From: Bifidobacterium sp. UBA6881
GTDB taxonomy: Bacteria; Actinomycetota; Actinomycetes; Actinomycetales; Bifidobacteriaceae
Direction of reading: 5' to 3'
DNA length: 7,248 bases
NCBI GenBank assembly: GCA_002451435.1
Contig: DKCF01000038.1
Location: 43,483 to 50,730, forward strand
The position numbers and the translations under genes were made by a program. The notes beneath the pieces are model-generated. The model worked only from the letters and a program-made list of their open reading frames with translations, had not been told where the DNA came from and did no database searches. Below are positions 1-5,711 of this stretch, piece by piece. The first letter of the stretch is position 1. Each line of letters begins with the position of its first letter.

Positions 1-1658
1 GGATAGCGGCCCATCACGGATTCCGGAAGCTCGACCATGTCGAGCAGTTCGCGCACGCGGCTGGCGCGGCTCTTCTTGTCTCCGATACCGTGGATGCGCA
101 GCGGCTCCTCGATGGAACGGTAGATGGAGTACATCGGGTCGAGCGAACCGTAGGGGTTCTGGAAAACCGGCTGCACATGGCGGCGGAATCCCAGCAGGTC
201 CTTCGCGTCGAACGTGGAGGTGTCTCGGCCTTGGTAGAACACCTTGCCGGAGGTGGGTTTCAGCAGGTGGAGCACCATGTTCGCGACGGTGGACTTGCCG
301 GAACCCGACTCGCCCACAATCGCCAGCGTGGTGCCCTTCTTCAGCGAGAAGCTCACGTCGTCGACGGCCTTGAACATCTCCGTCTTGCGAGGCAGTTTGA
401 ATTCCTTGGTGAGATGGTCCACGCTGATGACCGTCTCGCCCCTCTTCAGCGAGGACTCGTTCACCGCGTGCTCCATCACGGATTTCGCATCGCCGCCATG
501 CTCCTTGACGGAGATGATGCGCTGCGAGGCGAGGGACGGCGCGGCGGCGACCAACCGCTTCGTGTACGGGTGCTGCGGATGCTGCAGCACTTCCAGGGAC
601 GGGCCGGATTCGACGACCTGCCCCTTGTACATCACGACGATGTGCTGGGCGCGTTCGGCGGCGAGACCCAGGTCATGGGTGATGAACAGCACCGCGGTGC
701 CAAGGGAATCGGTAAGCATGTGCAGGTGGTCGAGGATCTTCTTCTGCACGGTCACGTCGAGCGCCGACGTCGGTTCGTCGGCGATCAGCAGTTCCGGACG
801 GCACGCCAGACCGATGGCGATCAGCGCACGCTGGCGCATGCCGCCGGAGAACTCGTGCGGATACTGGCGGGCGCGGGTCGCCGCGTCGGGAAGGCCCGCC
901 TCGGACAGCAGTCCGGCGATGCGGTCGTCCATCGTGGAGCCGACCACATACTTCTTGGCGAGGTACCAGGCGTCGTCGTCCTTCAGACCGGCCTTAATCA
1001 GTCCGTCGGCCACGCGCCAGCGGGTTTCGGAACCCGGAACCCATTCCTCGGCGAACCGGGCCATGGCCGTCTCGAGCCTGTCTCCGGACACACCCTCCTT
1101 GCCAAGGGCCTCCTTGGCCGCCTTCAGCAGTTCCGGAAGCTCTTTGGAACCAAGGAAGGTCTCGTCGTCGTCGCCCTTGAGCTCGACCTCGTCGCCGGCC
1201 AACGCCGTGGCCAGGGACGAGCGCTTCTCATGGCCGATGTCCATGTTGTTGGCGACCAAGGCCTCCTTCACCTGCGCGCCGATGCGCCACACCGGGTTGA
1301 GGTTGCTCATCGGATCCTGCGGGACCAGGCCCATCTTGGAGCCGCGCAGCTTGTCGTACTCCTTCTGCTTGAGTCCGGAGATCTCCTGGCCATCGAGTTT
1401 GATGGAGCCTCCGACCACATGGCCGGTGCCGGGCAGCAATCCGAGCACCGCCATGGCGGAGGTGGACTTGCCGGAACCGGACTCGCCGACGATGGCCACC
1501 CACTGCCCCGGGTAGACGCTGAAGGAAGAATCGCGCACGGCGTGCACCGCGCGGCCGTTGTCGGCCGTGAAATCGACCTGGAGGTTCTTGACCTCCAGAA
1601 GCGGACCGTTCGCGCGCTGCATGGCTTCGAGCCTATTTTCGGTATTCATTTCAGTCAT
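1..1658 (-). CDS. oppD: Peptide ABC transporter ATP-binding protein, two fused ATPase domains (OppD/DppD-OppF/DppF type), 3' end outside window
   Basis: Energises uptake of oligopeptides or dipeptides by OppB/OppC at the inner face of the membrane; both nucleotide-binding domains are in one polypeptide. Reading the minus strand from ATG 1658 gives 552 uninterrupted residues before the window ends. Domain 1 has Walker A GESGSGKST (58-66), Q-loop Q114 in VPQDPMSNLNP, signature SGGMRQR (271-277), Walker B LLIADEP (290-296), D-loop SALD and H-loop H328. An HPY motif (363-365), typical of the OppD/F linker, follows. Domain 2 has Walker A GESGSGKST (449-457) and Q-loop Q500 in VFQNPYGSLDP; its signature, Walker B and stop lie beyond position 1. 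Q114 to the signature is 157 residues, against about 59 in ordinary OppD, so domain 1 carries an insertion of about 98 residues (roughly 139-245) rich in charged residues. The start is set by GAGGA at 1664-1668; an in-frame ATG at 1649 is less likely. It lies 18 bp after oppC. The exact substrate (di- or oligopeptide) cannot be read from sequence. Confidence 0.95.
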   Translation of the reverse strand, partial: MTEMNTENRLEAMQRANGPLLEVKNLQVDFTADNGRAVHAVRDSSFSVYPGQWVAIVGESGSGKSTSAMAVLGLLPGTGHVVGGSIKLDGQEISGLKQKEYDKLRGSKMGLVPQDPMSNLNPVWRIGAQVKEALVANNMDIGHEKRSSLATALAGDEVELKGDDDETFLGSKELPELLKAAKEALGKEGVSGDRLETAMARFAEEWVPGSETRWRVADGLIKAGLKDDDAWYLAKKYVVGSTMDDRIAGLLSEAGLPDAATRARQYPHEFSGGMRQRALIAIGLACRPELLIADEPTSALDVTVQKKILDHLHMLTDSLGTAVLFITHDLGLAAERAQHIVVMYKGQVVESGPSLEVLQHPQHPYTKRLVAAAPSLASQRIISVKEHGGDAKSVMEHAVNESSLKRGETVISVDHLTKEFKLPRKTEMFKAVDDVSFSLKKGTTLAIVGESGSGKSTVANMVLHLLKPTSGKVFYQGRDTSTFDAKDLLGFRRHVQPVFQNPYGSLDPMYSIYRSIEEPLRIHGIGDKKSRASRVRELLDMVELPESVMGRY

Positions 1659-1676
1659 CGAATTCCTCACTTACTC

Positions 1677-2636
1677 TCAGGCCGTACGGCTCTTCGGATC
1701 GAGCGCGTCCTTGACCGCGTCGCCCATCATGATGAACGCGAGAACGGTGATCGCCAGCGCCGCGGACGGGTAGAACAGCACCATCGGGTCGGTGCGCAGC
1801 ATCGACTGCGCGCTGGAGATGTCGCCGCCCCAGCTGACGGTGGTGGTCGGCAGGCCGATGCCAAGGAAGCTCAGCGTGGCCTCCGAGACGATGTAGGAGC
1901 CGAGGGACGTGGTGCCCACCACGATGATCGGTGCAAGGGAGTTCGGCAGAATGTGGCGGAACAGGTTGCGCATCGGCGTGGAGCCCAATGCGGTGGACGC
2001 GGTGTTGAATTCCAGATTCTTCGATTCCAGCACGGCGCCTCGCGCGATACGCGCGGTGCCGACCCAGCCGAACAGGGCGAGGACCAGGACGACCTTCCAG
2101 ATGGAGTCGTTGGTGCGGAACATCTGCAGCACGACGATGGCGCCCAACAGCATCGGCAATGCCATGAAGATGTCGACGATACGGCTGAGGACCGCATCCA
2201 CCCAGCCGCCGAAGAAGCCGGCGATGGCACCGATCAGCGTGCCGACCAGCACCACCAGCAGCGTGGACAGGATGCCGACGCTCAGCGAGGTGCGCGTGCC
2301 GTAGATCACGCGGGTGTACACGTCGCAGCCCTGGACGTCGAATCCGAACGGGTGGCCCGCGGAGGCTGGCTCCAGGGAGTTGTCCAGCGTGCAGTAATTC
2401 GGATCCTGCTTGGTGAACACGCCCGGGAACAAGGCCACGAAGACGATGAACAGGATCAGCAGTCCGGAAATGATGAACAGCGGGTTCCTGCGCAGCGTGC
2501 GCCACGCGTCCGCCCACATGCTGGTGGCGGGGACGGAATCGTCGATGTTGTCGACGCTCTGCAACGGCGTCTCCTCGATCGGGGCGACGTAGCGTTCCTG
2601 CCCGGGAAGGGCGGTCATTGTTTTCTCATCGGTCAT
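1677..2636 (-). CDS. oppC: Oligopeptide/dipeptide ABC transporter permease OppC
   Basis: Second membrane subunit of the peptide importer, expected to pair with OppB. The product is 319 residues, normal for OppC/DppC. A hydrophilic cytoplasmic N-terminus (1-50) is followed by a first membrane segment (about 53-73). An external loop comes next, with the family motif around 99-113 (FDVQGCDVYTRVIYG, the equivalent of FGTDELGRDVLSR in other OppC proteins). The BPD_transp_1 core has membrane segments at about 119-142, 155-172, 181-195, 235-253 and 289-304. The ATPase-contacting EAA loop is at about 208-232 and ends in FRHILPN, as is typical. Two cysteines (C82, C104) flank the external loop. A longer reading from 2684 would start inside oppB and has no suitable ribosome site; ATG 2636 is preceded by GGGAAGGAG and is preferred. 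It is 22 bp after oppB and 18 bp before the ATPase gene, so the three are probably co-transcribed. Confidence 0.95.
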   Translation of the reverse strand: MTDEKTMTALPGQERYVAPIEETPLQSVDNIDDSVPATSMWADAWRTLRRNPLFIISGLLILFIVFVALFPGVFTKQDPNYCTLDNSLEPASAGHPFGFDVQGCDVYTRVIYGTRTSLSVGILSTLLVVLVGTLIGAIAGFFGGWVDAVLSRIVDIFMALPMLLGAIVVLQMFRTNDSIWKVVLVLALFGWVGTARIARGAVLESKNLEFNTASTALGSTPMRNLFRHILPNSLAPIIVVGTTSLGSYIVSEATLSFLGIGLPTTTVSWGGDISSAQSMLRTDPMVLFYPSAALAITVLAFIMMGDAVKDALDPKSRTA

Positions 2637-2647
2637 GATAGTTGCGA

Positions 2648-2656
2648 CTCCTTCCC
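2648..2656 (-). promoter_or_regulatory. Ribosome binding site setting the oppC start
   Basis: The minus strand reads GGGAAGGAG, ending 11 nt before ATG 2636. It is the only good Shine-Dalgarno match near the 5' end of oppC. It lies between the oppB stop codon (2659-2661) and the ATG, so it argues against the longer start at 2684, which would overlap oppB. The 11-nt spacing is somewhat long. Confidence 0.7.
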
Positions 2657-2658
2657 TA

Positions 2659-3585
2659 TCACGCGTAACGGATGCGCGGGTCAAGCGCGGCGTACAGCAG
2701 ATCGACCAGCAGGTTGCAGACCACGAAGATCAGCGTCAGCAACGTCACCACGGACACCACGACGTTGGCTTCGCCCTTGAGGATGCTCTGGTAGGTCAGG
2801 AAGCCGACGCCATGGATGTTGAAGATCTGTTCCGTGATCATGGCGCCGCCCATCAGCGCGCCCAGATCCTGGCCGAGGTAGGTGACGACGGGGATCATCG
2901 AATTGCGCAGCACATGACGCAGCATGACGGACTTGTTGCTCATGCCCTTGGCGCGCGCAGTGCGCACGTAATCCTCGGAGATGTTGGAGGAGATCTCGGA
3001 ACGGGACAATCGGATGATGTAGGCCATGGAAACGGAGCCGAGCACCATCGCCGGCATCAGCAGGTCGAAGAATCCCGGATCGGAACCTGCGGTGACCGGC
3101 AGGATGCGCCATTTCACGCCGAGGAAATACTGGCCGAGGAAGCCGGTGACGAACGTTGGCACGGAGATCAGCAGCAGCGAGACGATCAGGATCACGGAAT
3201 CGTACCACTTGCCCTTCTTCAGGCCGGCGATCACGCCGAACACCACGCCGAAGATGGCTTCGAACACGAACGCCATCAGGCCAAGCTTGATGGTGACCGG
3301 GAAGGCGCTTGTGATCTCGCCGAGCACCGACTGGCCGGAGAACGTCTGGCCGAAGTCGAGCGTCAGCGCGTTCTTCAGGAACAGGAGATACTGGATGATG
3401 AACGGCTTGTCGAGGTTGTACTCGGCGCGAATCTGCATTTCCACGGCATGGTTGACGGGCTTGTCTCCGAACATGGCCTTGACCGGGTCTCCCGGAAGAG
3501 CAAAGACAAGAGCGTATACCAACAAGGTAGTGCCGAGAACCACTGGAATCATCTGCAGAATGCGGCGCAGAAGATATTTGCCCAT
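2659..3585 (-). CDS. oppB: Oligopeptide/dipeptide ABC transporter permease OppB
   Basis: First membrane subunit of the peptide importer; forms the translocation channel with OppC. The product is 308 residues, the usual OppB/DppB length. It opens with MGKYLLRRILQMIP and a first membrane segment (about 9-31), followed by the LPGDPV motif characteristic of DppB/OppB. Further membrane segments lie at about 98-121, 131-155, 174-192, 233-255 and 276-298, giving the expected six. The EAA loop (about 204-231) contains EDYVRTARAKG and RHVLRNSMIP, near consensus, for docking to the ATPase. The C-terminus ends LDPRIRYA, a common ending in the family. The ATG at 3585 has AAAAAAGGAG (3596-3605) 10 nt upstream. 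Upstream lies a 282-bp spacer with a terminator after oppA and a stem-loop next to the ribosome site, so expression may be set separately from oppA. Confidence 0.96.
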   Translation of the reverse strand: MGKYLLRRILQMIPVVLGTTLLVYALVFALPGDPVKAMFGDKPVNHAVEMQIRAEYNLDKPFIIQYLLFLKNALTLDFGQTFSGQSVLGEITSAFPVTIKLGLMAFVFEAIFGVVFGVIAGLKKGKWYDSVILIVSLLLISVPTFVTGFLGQYFLGVKWRILPVTAGSDPGFFDLLMPAMVLGSVSMAYIIRLSRSEISSNISEDYVRTARAKGMSNKSVMLRHVLRNSMIPVVTYLGQDLGALMGGAMITEQIFNIHGVGFLTYQSILKGEANVVVSVVTLLTLIFVVCNLLVDLLYAALDPRIRYA

Positions 3586-3595
3586 TTTTTGGTTG

Positions 3596-3605
3596 CTCCT
3601 TTTTT
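3596..3605 (-). promoter_or_regulatory. oppB ribosome binding site next to a leader stem-loop
   Basis: The minus strand reads AAAAAAGGAG, a strong Shine-Dalgarno sequence 10 nt before the oppB ATG. The nested stem-loop at 3609-3661 ends only 3 nt upstream of this tract. That placement could let RNA folding or a bound factor affect ribosome loading; the effect itself is inference. Confidence 0.7.
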
Positions 3606-3608
3606 CAT

Positions 3609-3661
3609 ATTCCGGTTGGCCGCCAGTCCGTACTGGCTTACGAAAGAGGTCTTACCGGAAT
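3609..3661 (-). promoter_or_regulatory. Nested stem-loop in the oppB leader (candidate regulatory RNA structure)
   Basis: An 8-bp perfect inverted repeat (ATTCCGGT at 3609-3616, ACCGGAAT at 3654-3661) encloses a perfect 6-bp hairpin (GCCAGT at 3622-3627, ACTGGC at 3632-3637, 4-nt loop). In the minus-strand RNA the structure ends 3 nt before the A-rich ribosome site of oppB. It has no T-run, so it is not a terminator. It does not match a riboswitch class I recognise. The 36-nt internal part of the outer stem makes its stability uncertain. Confidence 0.4.
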
Positions 3662-3741
3662 CAAATACCCCGTAAGTTTACCGCATCGACAGACTTCTAT
3701 GTTGCGCCAAACTGAAGAAAGCCTGAGAATCCGCCTTTCAA

Positions 3742-3769
3742 CGGCTGCGAAAAACCTTCTGCGCAGCCG
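3742..3769 (-). repeat. Inverted repeat (8-bp stem) between oppA terminator and oppB
   Basis: CGGCTGCG at 3742-3749 and its exact complement CGCAGCCG at 3762-3769 flank a 12-nt loop. It lies about 20 bp past the oppA terminator in the direction of transcription. No T-run follows on the minus strand. It could be a back-up 3' structure that limits read-through, or part of the oppB control region; the sequence does not decide. Confidence 0.4.
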
Positions 3770-3789
3770 GCGGGGAACCGGGAAATACG

Positions 3790-3822
3790 AAAAAGGGAAA
3801 CAGGCCGAAACCTGTTTCCCTT
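3790..3822 (-). terminator. Intrinsic terminator downstream of oppA
   Basis: Perfect 12-bp inverted repeat (AAGGGAAACAGG at 3793-3804 and CCTGTTTCCCTT at 3811-3822) with a 6-nt loop. Read on the minus strand it is followed by TTTTT (complement of 3790-3794, which overlaps the stem base). It starts 45 bp after the oppA stop. The T-run fits minus-strand transcription only; plus-strand reading gives just two Ts. It separates oppA from oppB inside the transporter cluster, which usually means oppA mRNA is more abundant than mRNA for the permease and ATPase genes. Confidence 0.88.
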
Positions 3823-3867
3823 CACAGTGAAGCGATTCCTACGACGGGTCGGGGCCCGCCGTCAGCC

Positions 3868-5502
3868 TCACTTGGTGAGCTCGGTGTAGACCGGCAGGTT
3901 CTGCCAATCCATCTCGAAGCCCTTCACACCGGTCGCGGCGACGCCGGTGGCGTTGGAGTAGTACAGCGGGATGGCCGGAAGCTCCTTGAGCAGGATCTCC
4001 TGAGCCTGCTGGTAGATCTTGTTGGCCTCGTCGGTGCTCTTCGCTGCGGAGGCCTCGGAGCACAGCTTGTCGAACTCGGCGTTCTTGTAGTCGCCGTCGT
4101 TCGAACCGTTGCCGTCGGCTGCCGCGGAGGAGTACAGCTGGTAGAGGTAGTTCTCCGGGGACGGGTAGTCCGGCTGCCATCCGGTGCGGAAGGCGCCCTT
4201 GATGGAACGGTTGGTCACGTCGTTACGGAATTCCTGGAAGGTAGGAATCGGGTTGGTGGCCACGTCGATGCCCAGGGTGTTCTTCACGGAGTTCACCACG
4301 GCGTCGTAGATCGACTTGGCACCGCCATCGGCGTTGTACGCGAAGGTGAGCTTGCCGTCGTAGTGGGAGATGGCCTCGGCCTTGGCCCACAGTTCCTTGG
4401 CCTTCTTCGGGTTGTACTTCAGGTTCTCGCTGCCCTTGAGGGAGTCGGAGTAGCCCGGGGTGAGCGGGGAGGTGAATTCGACTGCCGGAGTGCCCAGGCC
4501 GTTGAGCACCTTCTTGCAGATGGCGCCGCGGTCGATGGCCATGGACAGCGCCTGGCGGCGGAGCTGGCCTTCCTCGGTGTTGGTCTGCCAGTGTTCCAGC
4601 GACGACGGGATAGTGAAGGTCTGGCTCACGGAACCGGCCTTGTTGTACGGCTGGACGGAGGAGTCGGACTTGAAGGTCTTGGAGGCAGAGGTCGGGACGG
4701 AGTTCATCACGTCGAGGTTGCCGGCCTGGATGTCGGCGTACGCGGCCTCGTCATCGGTGTAGATCTTGAAGGTCACGCCGTCGTTCTTCGCCACGTCGTT
4801 GCCCTTGTAGGCGTTGTTCTTGACGAGCTCGATCTGCTTGTTGTGGCTCCAGGACTTGAACTTGTACGGACCGTTGCCGACCGGCTTCTCGCCGAAGGCC
4901 TTCGGATCCTTGTAGAAGGATTCCGGCAGCGGGGCGAAGGCGAGGTAGCCGATCTTGATGGCGAACACGGAGTCGGGCTGGTTCAGGTCGACGGTGAACT
5001 CGTGGTCGTTGACGACCTTGAGGCCTTCGAGCTGCTCGTCGCCCTTGAGGTTCTTGGCGTCCTGCAGCTTGTCGAAGCCCTTGATGGTGGAGAAGAACGA
5101 GGAGCACTTCTGGGCGTTCTTGGCGTTGGCCACGTAGCTCCACGCCTTGGTGAAGGATTCGGCGGTCACCGGGGTGCCGTCGGTGAACTTCCAGCCGCTC
5201 TTGATTTTGATGTCGAACTGGGTGCCGTCGTCGTTGGACGTGATGGATTCGGCGACTTCGTTCTGCGCGTTGCCCTTCGTGTCGAAGGACACCAGACGCG
5301 CGAACAGCAGGTCGCCGGGGATGCCGCCGCCGGTCTCATTGGTGTTGCCCGGGATGAGCGGGTTCTGCGGTTCGGAATTGTAGGCGGTGATGATGTCCTT
5401 GCCGTCATCCGAAGAAGCAGTGTTGTTGGAAGATCCGCAACCGCCCAGCAGCATGCCGAAAGCGCATGCCGCGGCGACGAGCGCCAAAGCCTTCCTCTTC
5501 AT
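3868..5502 (-). CDS. oppA: Peptide ABC transporter substrate-binding lipoprotein OppA (SBP family 5)
   Basis: Binds peptides outside the membrane and delivers them to OppB/OppC. The product is 544 residues, within the usual 500-560 of SBP family 5. The N-terminus is a lipoprotein signal: MKRK, a hydrophobic stretch, and lipobox LGGC with the lipidated cysteine at C22, followed by a Ser/Asn/Asp-rich tether. The family signature region is seen at about 84-117 (VAES then SGWKFTDGTPVTAESF), with the conserved PVGNGPYKF at 207-215. A late WQPDYPSPENYL stretch is typical of peptide binders of this group. A longer reading from a GTG at 5547 would spoil the signal peptide and lacks a ribosome site; ATG 5502 has AAAAGGAG 6 nt upstream. 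It is followed by an intrinsic terminator and then oppB on the same strand. The substrate could be oligopeptides or dipeptides; the OppA name is by similarity. Confidence 0.96.
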   Translation of the reverse strand: MKRKALALVAAACAFGMLLGGCGSSNNTASSDDGKDIITAYNSEPQNPLIPGNTNETGGGIPGDLLFARLVSFDTKGNAQNEVAESITSNDDGTQFDIKIKSGWKFTDGTPVTAESFTKAWSYVANAKNAQKCSSFFSTIKGFDKLQDAKNLKGDEQLEGLKVVNDHEFTVDLNQPDSVFAIKIGYLAFAPLPESFYKDPKAFGEKPVGNGPYKFKSWSHNKQIELVKNNAYKGNDVAKNDGVTFKIYTDDEAAYADIQAGNLDVMNSVPTSASKTFKSDSSVQPYNKAGSVSQTFTIPSSLEHWQTNTEEGQLRRQALSMAIDRGAICKKVLNGLGTPAVEFTSPLTPGYSDSLKGSENLKYNPKKAKELWAKAEAISHYDGKLTFAYNADGGAKSIYDAVVNSVKNTLGIDVATNPIPTFQEFRNDVTNRSIKGAFRTGWQPDYPSPENYLYQLYSSAAADGNGSNDGDYKNAEFDKLCSEASAAKSTDEANKIYQQAQEILLKELPAIPLYYSNATGVAATGVKGFEMDWQNLPVYTELTK

Positions 5503-5508
5503 ATTGTT

Positions 5509-5516
5509 CTCCTTTT
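5509..5516 (-). promoter_or_regulatory. Ribosome binding site setting the oppA start
   Basis: AAAAGGAG on the minus strand, 6 nt before ATG 5502. It fixes the start at MKRK, which gives a proper lipoprotein signal, and excludes the upstream in-frame GTG at 5547. Confidence 0.85.
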
Positions 5517-5526
5517 GCTGTGTGTC

Positions 5527-5545
5527 GAAGCCCCATAAGGGCTTC
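5527..5545 (-). repeat. Small hairpin in the oppA leader
   Basis: GAAGCCC (5527-5533) and GGGCTTC (5539-5545) form a perfect 7-bp stem with a 5-nt loop, 10 nt upstream of the oppA ribosome binding site. No T-run follows. It could protect the 5' end of oppA mRNA or form part of a larger leader fold with the inverted repeat just upstream; the function is not shown. Confidence 0.45.
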
Positions 5546-5551
5546 ACGCAA

Positions 5552-5598
5552 AGCGAAGGTGGGCGTCGAAGTCAAAGACATCGACGTCCACCTTTGCT
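5552..5598. repeat. Long imperfect inverted repeat between xerC and oppA
   Basis: Two 18-nt arms (5552-5569 and 5581-5598) are complementary at 16 of 18 positions. The two exceptions are G-T on the plus strand, which would be wobble pairs in plus-strand RNA and A-C mismatches in minus-strand RNA. Past one A/A mismatch, an inner GTC/GAC pair closes an AAA triloop, so nearly the whole 47 nt can fold. On the minus strand it is followed by only three Ts, so it is a weak terminator candidate for xerC. It may equally be an oppA leader structure or an operator. I found no convincing -35/-10 pair around it. Confidence 0.6.
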
Positions 5599-5711
5599 CA
5601 GCTCTTGGCAAACCATTGTCGCGCGATTGAGGGACAACGACGCAGCATCCCGACAGGCGGACGCGGAAGTGGACAACAGGCATCCATCGCATCCACGGGC
5701 GGGGAGCGGCG

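Noticed and set aside
90..2780. An 896-codon open frame on the plus strand
   Set aside because: It is antisense to the fused ATPase and oppC and runs into oppB. The minus-strand proteins there have full family motifs, while this translation is rich in Arg, His, Gln and Gly with no recognisable domain. It results from high GC at third codon positions.
2635..3675. A 346-codon plus-strand open frame opposite oppB
   Set aside because: His/Asp/Gln-rich antisense translation that overlaps the whole of a well-supported permease; a shadow.
4363..5538. A 391-codon plus-strand open frame opposite oppA
   Set aside because: Val/Gly/Leu/Arg-rich translation with no motif, fully antisense to a clear SBP family 5 gene; a codon-bias shadow.
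5619..5626. Palindrome TCGCGCGA upstream of oppA as a possible operator
   Set aside because: Only 8 bp, made of CG steps common in this GC-rich DNA, and the flanks do not extend the symmetry.
5668..5676. A TTGTCCACT sequence one base from the high-GC DnaA box TTGTCCACA
   Set aside because: A single near-match with no cluster and no origin genes nearby; expected by chance.
5632..5677. Two GGACAAC direct repeats (GTTGTCC on the minus strand) considered as -35 boxes or regulator half-sites for oppA
   Set aside because: 39 bp apart start to start, and no acceptable -10 sequence at 16-18 bp from either copy.
5405..5692. Minus-strand frame upstream of and overlapping oppA, considered as a leader peptide
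   Set aside because: It does not end before the oppA start, has no ribosome site at its candidate ATGs, and reads into oppA in another frame.
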